Of a stretch of 22,319 nucleotides of DNA, positions 8,457 to 20,015 are shown one piece after another. Numbering within the stretch: position 1 is the stretch's first letter; each line of letters begins with the position of its first letter. This stretch comes from Brachionus koreanus (lineage: Eukaryota; Rotifera; Eurotatoria; Ploima; Brachionidae): positions 2,829,349-2,851,667 of the forward strand of contig PJRA01000313.1 in the NCBI GenBank assembly GCA_016987375.1, written 5' to 3'. The notes under the pieces were generated by a model, which was not told the DNA's origin, ran no database searches, and saw only the letters and a list, made by a program, of their open reading frames with translations. The translations under genes and the position numbers were made by a program.

Positions 8457-11400
8457 TTAATCTTCATATGTTCCATATCCAATATTATCTTTAATATCGT
8501 CATCATCATCATCCTCGTTCTCCAAATTATTTTGCTTACTAGAGAATGTGTTTTCTGGCTTAGAACTCGGCATTTTATAATCAATGCCAAGCTCTCGGTG
8601 AATAACAGCCAATAGATTTGGATTAACATAATACCTTATAGAACTTTCAGGAATGGTTTCTCTCATTTCTTGCAAAACACTATAAGCTTGTTTCCATTGT
8701 TTTCTGTTTGAATTAAACTCAATTAAAAGTGAATAAACATCTCCTATCCTAATTGCTGTATTAACATTTTCTACTTGTAAAATTTGCTGCAAATCTTTAA
8801 GACCATCTTCGAAATTTTGATTCAATTTACTTGAAATAATTTTAAGATTAGTTAATTGAGGAAAAAATAAAATACTTTTTGGCTTCTAGAAATTTTCTAA
8901 TAACAGCTAGTTTAAATTTTAAGCTGTTGACCATTTCTTCGGCTCTAACAGTGTCTTCCACATTTCCTCTAGTGAGACACTTGTAAGCTTCAGCAAGAGC
9001 ACTCATTGCTTTATCATAATCCTGAAATTCATCGATCTCCACCTGAGCACATGCTTCATAAAAACTTGCCAGTGATTCCATTGATTTTGCTCGCGTATAA
9101 AAATTAATTATGTGCTTCATTACATCAGGGTCTTTACGCCAATCAAGAGATTGTAAATAGTTGGCAGCCATAATAAATGTCTCTCTTTGTTTTTGAATGT
9201 TTGCAAAGAATATGACTCGCTGTGTATCACCTGATTTCATAAGTGCCTTCATAGCTTTAGTTCTATTATTTGCTTCAGTATATTTTTTAGCTGCAATAGT
9301 ATACAGTCTTTGATCGAACGCAGCATCACCAATAAGTTCTAACGTATGATAGTAGCCAGGCATCTCAGAATCATTTGTAGCTAAAACAGAAAATTTATTA
9401 TTTTTATTTTTTTTTAAATATACTACGTTTGGCTGGCGTCAATTTTTCCGCTAAGGCTTCAGTAATAGGCACGTTATATTTCAACATCAAGTCCAGTGCT
9501 TGATCGACTTTTTTGGTTACTGCTAGGAGATCGACAGCTTTATCAAACTGTTCATTTTCCATAAAAAAGTCAGCGACTTTTCTAACCAGTAATGGATCAG
9601 ATTTTTCTGTTATTCCATCCGTGATTGAGCTGAGCTCAGCGTATTTGTTTGCTCTAAAAGCTAAGTCAATAGCTTTAGAAGTATGTCCGGCTTTGTGATA
9701 TAGAATGACTGCTTTGTCTTCTTTTCCAGGCACTGTCTCATAATATCGGGCCGCATCAAGCATATCTTGAGGACCTCCCTGAAAAGCCAAACTTGCCAAA
9801 TAGTCATGCATGTCATTTTCCTTCAAAAATAATTTTGAAAATAGATAAAAAATAGTCAAATAGATTTTGACAAATTGAAAAAATTGCTATTACTTTGCAA
9901 ATTCTAATGGCGTTACTGATAGCGCCTGCGCGTTGATAGTGATTAATAGCTTCTTTGAAATTTTTTTTTCTCTCAAAATGTCTGGCCAAATGATAACAAG
10001 CAGTTGAATCATTGGTTTCATTGCAAAGCTCCAAAGCCGCTTTTATATTTTCACTGTAACAATAAACTCGGCATAATGACAAATTGTCGCCGGCTTGCTT
10101 ATAACAGTTAATTGAATTTTCTGTATTGCTCATGCTTTCAAAATATTGACCCCACCAGCGAAATAGTTCCCTGAAAGAAAATTAATCATTAGATTAATTT
10201 TAATTTGTCTTCATTAAATTAATACTTCTCTCTTGTTTTTTCAGTATATTTCTGCAGGTTAACAAGTTCGTCTCTTTCAAGAAACATTCTAGGTATTTCT
10301 GATCTATGAGTATCCGATTTTTCAAAACTAAAATATAAAAAAAAAATTATTTTTACACATAGTTTTTTAATGTAAAAAATTACTATTCTATTGCCGTAAC
10401 TAAATCATTGCGCTCTTCGCAAAATTTTGCATAATTGTAACAAGTATTTCTTAAATGAATTCGATCATTTTTATTTGCTATTTCAAGTGCTTTTGACCAT
10501 AGATCCATATTTTGGTAGAGCTTGTTTAAAAGATCAAATCTTTTCGAGCTAATTAAAAGTTTTTCGGCTTCTTCCTTTAAAAATTGAGGCATATTGTAAA
10601 AAAATCAATTTTAATCAAATAAAAAATTACAATCATTCCAAGACTTAAGGCGATGATAGCCACTTGAGTGTCTGAATCGGCGCCTTTTTCAATCTCCTCT
10701 CTAAGTAATCTGATTCCCTTAACATTTCCCATATTTCCAAGACAAACTTTGGCAACGTCAATTCGATGTGATTTTACACACATTTGAGCCATGTTTTCCC
10801 ATACAGACTCTCTAAATCAAGCAGATTTTTTTAATTTAAGATTTTTTTATTTTAAAGTTATTTCTTGTATAATTTTACTTTTTAATAAGCTTAATTGATT
10901 TAAATGCTTCGTCCATGTCTCCAATAGTCAAATAATAGCTAAAATTTAGCAAAGCATCGGTAGTGTTATTGTCTGCTTTTGTCATTCCAATAAAATCTCT
11001 CATTATTTTGGCTGCAATAAACTCTGAATAAAATAGAAATTCCTGATGAATTTTTGAGTCAGGATCATCCAGTTTATCGGATTCATTTCGAGGTACCTGG
11101 TATCCAATATACTCAAGATTTTGATCATTTCCTTCAACCATTCGTCCCTAGAAATTATGTTTAATCTTTAAATTTTTTTTTTTAGGTTTTTCAATACTTT
11201 TGTGACAAAAAAATGATATGGTATTCGAATAGAAATTAATTTGCTGTATATTTCTCCTCTAGCATAATTATCATAGACTAATAAGCCTTTTTCTTCATTG
11301 AAAAACATAGACACAATCATACAGTCAGATGAAGAACTTTTAGAACCATCTTCTTTGTTAACTGTTGTAGACGAGCTAAATTTATTTCGTTGATTTTTCT

Positions 11401-13994
11401 TTGATTGCTCCCATACACTGTTCGGAAGTAGATATGCTTCACAAACAAGCAATCTTGGATCAAAATGTTCCCAGTGATGAACACTTGGATACCTTCCACA
11501 AATTTCTCTACCAATTTCAATTTTGCTTCTTTATTAAATAATAATTAATTAATCTAAAATAATGAATATTTAATTTTAAAAAAATTTACTTTTCATAAGC
11601 GGTTCTATCTTCATGTGATACACTATTGTAAAAATTATCTTCATCTATGTCATTTAATCCTTTTTCAAAGTCAAAAAAGCCAAATGAATCTTTTTCCAAA
11701 TTCCACAAATATAAATTTGAATCTGGCACATTGTTACGCTAATTTAAAAAAATGAAAATAATTTATTTTATTAAATTTTTATCTGTACCCTCATAACAGT
11801 CATAGTAACTTTATTTCCATCACAACTTATACCAATGTCGTTTATAGTATCAAAATCTGGCAACTTCTGCTTCAAATTGATTGATCCTCCTATTGATTTT
11901 GCCTCCCTAATTCGTAAAAGTATAATTCATGAGTATTTAAAGTTAAAAAAAGTTAAATCATTTAAACCTTCTACTTAAATCATAGACTTTAACGATACCT
12001 TGAGTTGTACCGATAACTATAAAATTTCCATTTATTGCTGCCAAAAAAGGGTCACCTTCATTTTCAGTAAATTGAATAACCTGTTTTACCGTTCCTTGAA
12101 AAGTCCTAACATTGACTTTGCTTGATTCTAGTGTAAATATGCTTTGCTCGTAAATTGCACAATTAAAAGCTGCACAAGTAAAATTTCCTTTTTCCTCTTT
12201 AGTTATTTTTTCTGTGAGACTATTTGAAGCTAGATTTACAATTAGTTCATAAACTTTGACAATTTTTCCATTCCATACTACAATATGGTTCTTTGTAAAA
12301 AAATGAAATTTTTTCAAAAAAATTCAATAAATTTTTTACTTTAGCTGTAGCAATTCCTTTAAATTGGAAGTCAATTTTTTCCTCTTTGATTAAATGTTGC
12401 TTGAAAAATGCTAGGTGAATAATATTTGGACCAAGTTGAACAGCAGCAATCTTTAAAAAAAAATATTTATAAAATTTTTCAATGTCTATCTATGAAATAA
12501 ATACCCCATCTCTGAAATCAGAGCTCATTTTTTGTTCACTTAATATATATGCATCAAATTCTTGATTAGCACATAAAAGACTCAAATTGGTTCCAAATTT
12601 TATTTGTTTTATAGGCATTGATTGTAATTGTTTAGCATGAAGCAATTGCCAACTGGCTTCAGGTTCATCTTGATTTACTACGTTTTGCATAAATTTCCAC
12701 ATCGCAACATTTCCCTTATCAGTGCCTGCTGCAATTATACCTTTAGATGCAGAATATGTTATCGAAATAATTGATTCAGAAATAGAATATCCATATTGAT
12801 TAGACAATGATAGAGTAAAATTTTCATCCTTTTCTATGTCTAAAATTCTAGGAAAATTTTATATATTTTATTTAAGTATGTTTTTCTATGTACCTCACGA
12901 TATTTTCACCACTTACATATGCCAATAAACTTGATCCAATCCATGCAAAATCAAAACTCGAAGTTTTGCTTGTAATTTTTACAGTTAATAAATTTCTAAC
13001 TTCAGATTCAGACTTGATAAAATATTGTCCTAACATTTGTGTATCTGTCACAGCTATTAAGACTGATTTTTCTTGACTATACATCAATTTGACTATATTA
13101 CCATCCATTTCGAATAATTTAGAGAATTTAGCTTGTTCATTAATATAGTAAACGGAGCCTTTATCTCCTGATAGAATAAAACATAGAGACTCAACTGAAC
13201 CCATAAATATATTCTTAGTATCCATTTTATTCTTCCTATTGCCTTTTTTACCTGATTGAGATTTGTATTCAAAAAGTTCTAAAGCAGCTTCATCACCTGC
13301 TATGGCTGCTTTAGCTAATTGATGAAGTTCCCTATAGAATTAAACATGATAATTTTAATATTATTCAACGATTAAAACTTTACTTTTCTTTCAATGAAAG
13401 AGAACTTGGTCGGCAAACAATGTTTGTTATTTTTTCGCTAATTTGAAATTGAGAAATTGGCGGATTTACAAGTTTTCCATGAGAATCTGTTTTCCAGACC
13501 ACTATAAGACCATTCTATTTACAAAAAAAAGTTAATTTTGTCGATTTTTTTACTTCATAATTTTAAGCTACCGAATCAGCTGTAATTAGACGAGTTCCAT
13601 TTGAACTCCAGCATATTGTTTCTACAGTTGCTTGATGTAAACCTGTGAATGACTCAAGACGTTTAGTAACATCATTCCATGAGGTTATTTCTCCTCCTTC
13701 CCAACAAGTCAAAAGTATTTTCTTTTTAGGATGCCAAAGAAGATTGACTGGAGATGTAGCTCTTTGAATTATTGTGCTTTCATCATATTCACCCTAATTA
13801 ATTTTCAAAAATTAATTGAAAAAAATACAAATAGAAGAATTTTATACTTCTTCTAAATGCAAATGAACTTGTCCAGTAGTTTCTGGTGAATATGAAGCTA
13901 TGGCTAAAATTGGAAATGTTTTATGCCATTCGAAAAATTTAAAGCATGGATCCGATAGCGGACTATGAAGTTTGTACTCGAAAAATAATGCCAT
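8457..13994 (-). CDS. IFT140: Intraflagellar transport protein IFT140 (IFT-A core, 18 exons)
   Basis: IFT140 is a core subunit of IFT complex A, which drives retrograde transport in cilia and import of membrane receptors. Exons: 13994-13848, 13793-13572, 13514-13384, 13331-12894, 12847-12505, 12450-12340, 12290-11968, 11906-11789, 11738-11590, 11528-11198, 11147-10879, 10811-10631, 10574-10384, 10327-10226, 10170-9894, 9820-9427, 9380-8876, 8829-8457. The introns are 45-73 bases, GT-AG, and every junction keeps frame, giving about 1534 residues (human about 1460). The start M-A-L-F-F-E-Y matches the family's M-A-L-Y-Y-D-H. The N-terminal part is WD40 propellers (A-A-G-T-D-K-G-N-V-A-M-W; V-R-T-F-Q-G-T-V-K-Q; Y-D-L-S-R-R-E-A-K). 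The C-terminal half is a TPR solenoid (G-D-M-D-E-A-F-K-S-I-K-L-I-K near residue 855; A-A-N-Y-L-Q-S-L-D-W-R-K-D-P near 1318). The tail is acidic (N-E-D6). The exon 16 donor is ambiguous by 3 bases (9427 or 9424). Divergent from MON1. Confidence 0.95.
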
Positions 13995-14103
13995 TTAATT
14001 TAGCGGTAAAGAATACTCCTACCAGTTAAAATGTTTTCAAATTAAATTTTAAAAATTCCTTTCAATTTTTAAGACGAAATGTTCAGAAAATTTGAGAAAC
14101 TTT

Positions 14104-14117
14104 ATTGTCATGACAAC
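14104..14117 (+). promoter_or_regulatory. Candidate RFX X-box upstream of IFT140
   Basis: ATTGTCATGACAAC agrees at all 14 positions with the nematode X-box consensus RYYNYYATRRNRAC as I remember it. It contains the perfect 12-base palindrome TTGTCATGACAA (14105-14116). It sits 110 bases upstream of the IFT140 ATG. RFX/DAF-19 factors bind such sites about 100 bases before the starts of ciliary genes, including IFT genes. Against the mammalian form (GTNRCC, spacer, RGYAAC) it is weaker. Confidence 0.55.
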
Positions 14118-14639
14118 AAAAGAATCTAATGTGAAAAATATTTGTCTTATTTTCAATTTTTCAAAAAGAATTAATCCGAAATTAGATTAAATAAATCAAG
14201 TTAATTTTCGTTATATTAATGGGGAACAGTTGATTTTAATTAGATTTAAATTAGCAATAGTTTTGGCTATATTTTCCAAAAAATTTTGATTAAAAACAAA
14301 TTAATTAAATTTGGAGTTGAAATTAACTTGATCGACTTTATAATTCAATTAATATTTCGAATTAAAAAATTATATATAAAATTTTTTTAAGATTAATTTT
14401 CGTATGTGATAAATTAATAGAAATACTGAAAAAAATCAAAATTTAAATATTTTAATTTAATTAAATGCATTGTCTTTTAAAAACAAGCTTGAATTAAAAG
14501 CGATTAATTTTCAAACTTAAAATAGTTGGGATTAAAAAATTATCAATTAATTAGAAGCTTTGATTTTATAAAATTTAACAAGTTAATAAAATATAATATC
14601 TAAATAATTAGATATTTCATGTATTAAAATGAGATAATT

Positions 14640-14647
14640 TCACGTGA
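14640..14647. promoter_or_regulatory. E-box palindrome TCACGTGA upstream of MON1
   Basis: TCACGTGA is the central 8 bases of the GTCACGTGAC CLEAR motif bound by TFEB/TFE3/MITF and HLH-30. It lies 145 bases before the MON1 ATG. MON1 acts in lysosome maturation, which fits such control, but no binding data can be seen from sequence. Confidence 0.4.
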
Positions 14648-14791
14648 TTTAATACGCTAATATATGCATAACTTAAAATTTAATTAGAAACTGAATATTA
14701 GGAAAAAAAATAAAAAATTGATTTTTATTTTGATAACTTTGGATTTTGAGAAATAAAACATTTAAATTTTTTTCATATTTTAACATTTTTT

Positions 14792-16750
14792 ATGTCCAAT
14801 ACTCAGAATAAATTTGATCAGCTTTCTTCCATCTCAGATTTCGATTCGAAAGCTGACTCAAGTGATGTGATTTTCGATAATGGTTTTGGTTCTTCCCATT
14901 CTACTAATGAATCCCCACTACTTCAGAATTTTAATCAAGCTCTGAATGTACTTTCAATATAATTTAATCATATAGTTTTATATATATATATATTTTTTTT
15001 AATTTTAAGATTGAAGCTGATTTTGAGAATGAATCAAAAATAAATGATATCAATTCGGGTTTTGTGCTAAATCAGCGAGATTTCGATGAGAATGACGAAA
15101 ATTCAGTTGAAGAGTTAGAAAAAAAAGATAAAGATTCAGACAATGAAGAGTCTGATTTACCTATTGAACAGAATGATGAGTGGAGATCTCAATCAAAACA
15201 TATATTTATTTTAAGTGAATCTGGAAAACCCATTTATTCATTGTGAGTGCTAAATTTTTGAACTTTAAATGAATTCTAATTTTTCATATAATAACCAGTT
15301 AAGTTTTTCTCTATTTTTGTTTGAAAAATTAAAGTTTTATCCTAAAATTATAATCAATGAATCAATTGTTTCATTTAATGATCAATTATTTTCATTAGAT
15401 ATAGCAATTGCATCTTTATTAATATTCTTATTTTTTTAACTGTTCTAAATTAATACTATAAAATGACAAAACTTTTATTCTAGAATATTAATTAATCTTT
15501 GAAAATAAATTAAAGGCATGGTAATGAAGTAAATTTAATAGCTTTTATGGGTCTTTTACAAGCTTTAATATCTATAATCGAATGTGATAATGATAATAGA
15601 TTAAACTGTGTAATCGCTGGAGATCATAAAATTGTTTTTATGCACAGAAGTCATCTTATTTTAGTTGGTGTTTCAAATGAACCTGATAAATGTGTCGAAC
15701 AGCTTCAGCTAGAAATAGAATATTGTTACAATCAGATAATAAGTGTAATTTTAGAAAAATGAATTTAAATTATTTCTTTAAATTTCTTAAAAGGTGGTCA
15801 CACTTTCTTTAATTGAAAAAATATTTAACAAACATCATAATTACGACTTAAGAAACAAGCTAAGTGGGACAGAAAAGTTGCTCACTAATATTATAGATCG
15901 TTTTAAAAATGATTATGGCATGTTATTGAATTGTGTTAATTCATATCCACTCCAGCAAGAAATCCGAGATCAAGTTTCAAAACTTATAGCTCAACAAATT
16001 TCTCCTTTGCGTTCAGTAATTTTTGGTTTATTTCTATTTGAAAATAAGCTTGTATCGCTAATTCGACCAAAAAGTCGAAATATTCATCCAGTTGATGTTC
16101 ATCTTTTAGTTAATGTAATCACAGGATTTGATACACCAAAAAATGTCGAATTCACATGGTATCCGATATGTTTGCCTAATTTTGACAAAAATGGCATTAT
16201 GTATGCATATATTTCACATTTAGATGAGTCATGTCAAACTTGTCTAATTCTTTTGACAGGAATGTGTGACGAAGAGCAATCAATTGAACTAAATGAATGC
16301 AGAAAGCGAATCCAACAAAGAATGCTAACTCAGAACACAATTCAACTTATGAACTCAAAATTAAAAGATAGTTCATTAAGATTGGATCAAATTGCAGTTA
16401 GTGAATTAAAACATTTTTTGTATAAAGACAACAAAATTTTTCAGTATTTTTCATCCGATTATGCTTTACCATACGCAAATAACCCTTGTGAACAGCAAAG
16501 AATATTCGACATGTATCAAAGGCTTTATCACAAACTTCACAATAAGACAAATTCTTTGCGGATTATTTATATGCAAAAAAAATATGAAACTATTCTTGGA
16601 TGGCAGACAAGTAGTTTTGAAATATATGCTACATTTTCGCCCTTAGTAACCAAAGAAATAGCGATACTAGCTGTTAATAAGCTATTGGAATTTACTCAAA
16701 AGAATAAATCGAAAATTTTCCTCAGCTCTATGCCTACTTTGCCACGTTAA
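14792..16750 (+). CDS. MON1: MON1, Rab7 exchange factor subunit (4 exons)
   Basis: MON1 pairs with CCZ1 to form the exchange factor that loads Rab7 on maturing endosomes and autophagosomes. Exons: 14792-14947, 15010-15242, 15516-15744, 15794-16750. Introns are 62, 273 and 49 bases, GT-AG. The product is 524 residues; animal MON1 is about 550. Residues 1-115 are acidic, Ser-rich and probably disordered. The first longin domain begins at H116-I-F-I-L-S-E-S-G-K-P-I-Y, the family signature. Later marks are K-I-V-F-M-H-R-S-H-L-I-L-V-G-V, N-Y-D-L-R-N-K-L-S-G, H-P-V-D-V-H-L-L-V-N and R-H/K-H-F-L-Y-K-type text, and the end (E-I-Y-A-T-F-S-P-L-V) matches family C-termini. I ended exon 3 at 15744 because it restores the family's spacing between I-I-S and K-I-F; reading on reaches a stop after four codons. 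Intron 2 is unusually long for this region and A+T-rich, with a second possible acceptor (TTCTAG) near 15480. (TA)n lies in intron 1. Confidence 0.94.
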
Positions 16751-16787
16751 TTCTTAAAACTATTTCTTTTTATAAACATTTTTGAAA

Positions 16788-16793
16788 AATAAA
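16788..16793 (+). other. Probable polyadenylation signal of MON1
   Basis: AATAAA lies 38 bases past the MON1 stop codon. This is the canonical hexamer at a typical distance for a compact genome. Confidence 0.55.
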
Positions 16794-17281
16794 GCCTTAG
16801 TACATTTTTTTAATAATTTTATTTTAAATATTAGTTTTCTTAAAATAAAACAATGTTTTGTGAAAAATTTTGAAATTAATTTTATTGTTTAACAAACAAT
16901 ACTTTTTAGTTGGTTAGACTAAAGATAATAGAAAAAATTTATTGTATTCTTTTTTAAAGAAGCAGTTATCAAGATAAAATATCTCTTTTAAGAAGAGTAA
17001 TGAATTGAACATTTTCCGGTCGATACGTCTAACCTTTTTTTAGTAGGTCATTTGATCAAAAGTATTAAATTTTTAAATCAATTCTTTCATGAATCAAGTA
17101 ATTCAGAAATTTTTAGATGACCACATTCAATTGATATTTAGAATGAAGGCATCTTTAGAGGAAAAAATAAAAAAATCTCTTAAAAGGTTGAGTCCCTATT
17201 TTTCGTATTTAAAAAAAGAACATTCTTAAATGTATATTGAATAAATTTAATTTCTTTTTAGTTTCATTTTCATTTTTCTAA

Positions 17282-17303
17282 GTCTAAGTCATTTGACTTA
17301 GAC
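17282..17303. repeat. Perfect dyad, 10-base arms with 2-base spacer
   Basis: GTCTAAGTCA (17282-17291) and its exact reverse complement TGACTTAGAC (17294-17303) flank TT. Each arm contains TGACTTA/TAAGTCA, one base from the AP-1 site TGACTCA. A partial direct repeat (CTAAGT twice, starting about 17279 and 17284) is also present. It is intergenic, about 1.3 kb upstream of SRSF1. It could be a dimeric factor site or a chance or replication-derived palindrome. Confidence 0.6.
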
Positions 17304-18612
17304 AGTGGAATACTTTAATTCTTTTATGTAATTTTAAGCAAATTTTCTTTTAAAAAATGAATATTTAAATAACCATAAATATAAATTAAAGCATTTTATT
17401 CTATTTAAATTCTTTTTAAAAAAAACATAGGATATTTTGTTTTAAAGGAAGGTAATAGAGAATAAATAAAATAAGCCGTAGACTTTGACCATTGATAAAA
17501 ATGTGTCTTAGAAAAAGTTTCTTTAATGAAATCTGATCTTTTGCAACTAAAAGATAAAATATTAAGTCAAAAATTCAATTCGAAAAATAAAAAAAAGAAT
17601 ATTTTTTCTTGTCTTATTTTGCAAATCTGATTTATTTTAAAAAAAGAATCATTTAATTTTTGAGAAATAGAAAAATAAATTACAATATTTAATTAAAGAT
17701 AAATGTTTTCTTAATTTTTTTTATTGAATAGACAGAACAAAACATTTTAAAATTATGAAATACAAAAAAATTTAAATAACGTTATTTTTACTATATGCTT
17801 TAAATAAAGGATTAAAAAAGATAAAAATTTTATATTTAGTATTCTGTATTTTTTAAAATTAAGATAAAAGATTATCAAAAAAGTTTTTAATTATAAGCAA
17901 GTAATTTATTTCAATCTCATTGAATAATTCTATTTATTTATTTGTTTAATTCAATTTATGGCAATAATAAAGATCTAATTTAAATGAGAAAAAATTTTTA
18001 ATTATAACAAAAATTAAATGTTAAGTTTAAATTGACCTTTATTAGTTAAAAAATTATAATGTATATAAAAATAATTGTATGAATGCTTATATCTGTTTGT
18101 ATCTGAATATTTCAAGGAAATTTTTTCATTATAATTTTATCGTCACACAACATTTCTGGGAGAAAAATTAGTAGCGATGTTTTTATTTTTGTCTTAAATT
18201 ATTTTAAATTCTTCAAATTAATATTTTTACGTCCACAATCTTTTTACTAAAAACATTGTTTTTCTTTATACAATTGTCATTAAAAATTTCATTGTTTTTT
18301 CTTCTAAATATATTTTAAAATCATAAGAAAATAAGTTACAAAGTAAAGTTTGTTAAGAGATCAGAAGACAAATTTCAAGTCGTATCTAAACTAAAAATAA
18401 TAATAATTTTTTTGTTTGTTAATAAAAAAAGGAAAAACTAATTCATGTTTTTTTAGTGCAGTTTTTTCAGCACATAAAACTTAAAATTAGTTTATATTAG
18501 TGAGCTCAGACGGGTTATTTAACAATTTCCAAATGCATTATTTTTAATTTTAACGTCTAGATCAATTAAATTTTATCACTTTAGATTTTTCAAAAAATTA
18601 CTAAGCTTGAAA

Positions 18613-19801
18613 ATGAGTAAAGACACTCGCATTTATATTGGCAACCTACCACAAGATATTCGAACTAAAGAAATAGAAGATTTGTTTTACAAATATGGAA
18701 AAATAAAATACATAGACTTGAAAAATCGTAAAGGTCCTCCTTTTGCATTTGTCGAATTTGAAGATGCTTTGGATGCCGAGGACGCAGTAAGAGGAAGAGA
18801 TAATTACCTTTACGAAGGCCACAAGCTCAGAGTCGAGTTTCAAAAAGGTCCACGAAATAGGGGTCCAGGGGGACCACGTAGTGGCCCACCCACTAGACGA
18901 TCGGATTATCGTTGCATTATTACTGGCCTGCCTCCGACAGGCAGTTGGCAAGATCTCAAAGATCACATGAGAGAAGCTGGTACTGTATGCTATGCTGATG
19001 TTTTCAAAGATGGCACTGGTGTTGTGGAGTTTGTGCGATATGAAGATATGAAATATGCTTTAAAGCATTTGGATGATACTAAATTTCGCTCTCACGAGGT
19101 AATTAAAATTTTAAAAAAGTGTTATCTATTTATTGAAATAAATACGTCTTTAAACTGTTCCTTTAGCGGATACCTTAAAGGGAGCCGAAGCTACCATTAT
19201 TCTCAGCAGGCATCGGTTAACCGGGATTTCTTTTTAATTTTAATATTCTGACCTGAATCTTCAGCTGATGTATTTGAGGATTTGTTAGGAGAGCTACTGA
19301 GGAACAGTCTGAGGATGCCTTAATACCGGATAATATATCTTTGGGTTTTAGAGTGTTTTAATAGAGAGACTCTTTCTGTGTTCCTTGTTTTCTAATTTTT
19401 TTCGTGTTTAGGGAGAAACAAGTTACGTACGAGTAAGAGCCGATGTAAAGTCTCGATCGTTATCGAGAAGTCGTTCAAGATCGGTATCAAAATCGCGAAG
19501 AAGAGAAAGAGGTTCACCAACCTACTCTCCCATGCGCCGTTCAAGATCAAGGTCGACTAGTGCGGATGATTCGAGGCGTAAGCGAGCCAAAAAATCAGTG
19601 TCTCGCTCCAGATCAAGGTCTTATAAATCAAGGTCTCCTGCTAGACGAACCAAATCGAGATCAAGATCCGAATCGAGAGAAAAAAGTGAATCCAGATCTA
19701 AATCAAGATCGCCAAGTGTGGAAGCTAATGAAAAAAATGGTTCAAACGACCGAGAGTCGAAGTCAAGATCAAGAACAAAGTCTAAAAGTCCAGAAAATTA
19801 A
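18613..19801 (+). CDS. SRSF1: SR splicing factor SRSF1 (SF2/ASF), 2 exons
   Basis: SRSF1 binds purine-rich exonic enhancers, recruits U1 and U2 components and also shapes export and translation of mRNA. Exons: 18613-19098 and 19412-19801. The 313-base intron is GT-AG, phase 0, and the product is 291 residues (human 248). RRM1 spans about residues 5-76, with R-I-Y-I-G-N-L and [12 protein letters not shown] short Gly/Arg/Pro hinge follows (79-96). RRM2 is a pseudo-RRM with the diagnostic S111-W-Q-D-L-K-D heptapeptide, then D-G-T-G-V-V-E-F and T-K-F-R-S-H-E at the exon end, joining G-E-T-S-Y-V-R-V-R. The RS domain (about 174-291) is longer and less regular than in vertebrates, with S-P-type sites and a K-R-A-K-K patch. 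The start is ATG 18613; the frame is closed to family sequence beyond it. Reading through the intron would give a stop. The heptapeptide separates it from SRSF4/5/6 paralogues; SRSF9 is an alternative but lacks a long RS tail. Confidence 0.94.
19099..19411 (+). other. Long SRSF1 intron with a possible poison exon
   Basis: Most introns here are 45-73 bases; this one is 313. Its middle is far less A+T-rich than the others (19261-19320 has 27 G/C in 60) and is purine-rich (GGAGAG, GAGGAAC, GAGGATG). A good acceptor (TTCCTTTAG) ends at 19166. An exon starting at 19167 would be read C-G-G, A-T-A, C-C-T, then TAA (19176-19178), so inclusion would truncate the protein after RRM2. I could not fix the exon's 3' end: GT candidates occur at 19216, 19270 and elsewhere, none with a strong donor consensus. 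Further acceptor-like AGs are at 19264 and 19351. Confidence 0.45.
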
Positions 19802-20015
19802 AATGTATAAAATTTAAAAAACAAACAATTTTAATTGATTTCCAAGGATCATATGGTTATAAATTTTTCACATGGTCCTTTTTAAAATTGTTAAATTAAT
19901 GTTCTTTTTGTTTTACTTAAAAAACTAACTTTTGTTCAATATTTTTTCTTAATGAACTATTAACTAATTTTTTTTTCAAAAAACAAATACTTATAAATCA
20001 GTTTTATTATTGATC

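Larger units (their letters stand above)
13995..14791. promoter_or_regulatory. Divergent intergenic region between IFT140 and MON1
   Basis: About 797 bases between the two start codons must carry both promoters. It is strongly A+T-rich, with no open frame. Two standout elements are an X-box-like site near the IFT140 side (14104-14117) and an E-box palindrome near the MON1 side (14640-14647). Placement of each site near the functionally matching gene is suggestive, not proof. Confidence 0.6.
16751..18612. other. Long intergenic region between MON1 and SRSF1
   Basis: This region of 1862 bases is the longest gene-free stretch in the window. It holds the MON1 3' UTR (AATAAA at 16788-16793) and the SRSF1 promoter and 5' UTR. 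I found no reading frame of note, and no tRNA-like arms or snRNA boxes. A 22-base dyad lies at 17282-17303. Two less A+T-rich patches, near 17016-17060 and 18140-18180, have no recognised content. TTTAG at 18581-18585 and AAG just before the ATG could be 5' UTR splice acceptors. Confidence 0.6.

Noticed and set aside
8432..8629. 65-codon minus-strand frame overlapping the IFT140 last exon
   Set aside because: Out of frame with IFT140; the IFT140 frame matches the family C-terminus.
14978..14994. (TA)n run in MON1 intron 1
   Set aside because: Ordinary short microsatellite in an A/T-rich intron.
18646..18966. 106-codon open frame antisense to SRSF1 exon 1
   Set aside because: Mirror of the conserved RRM coding sequence; no independent support.
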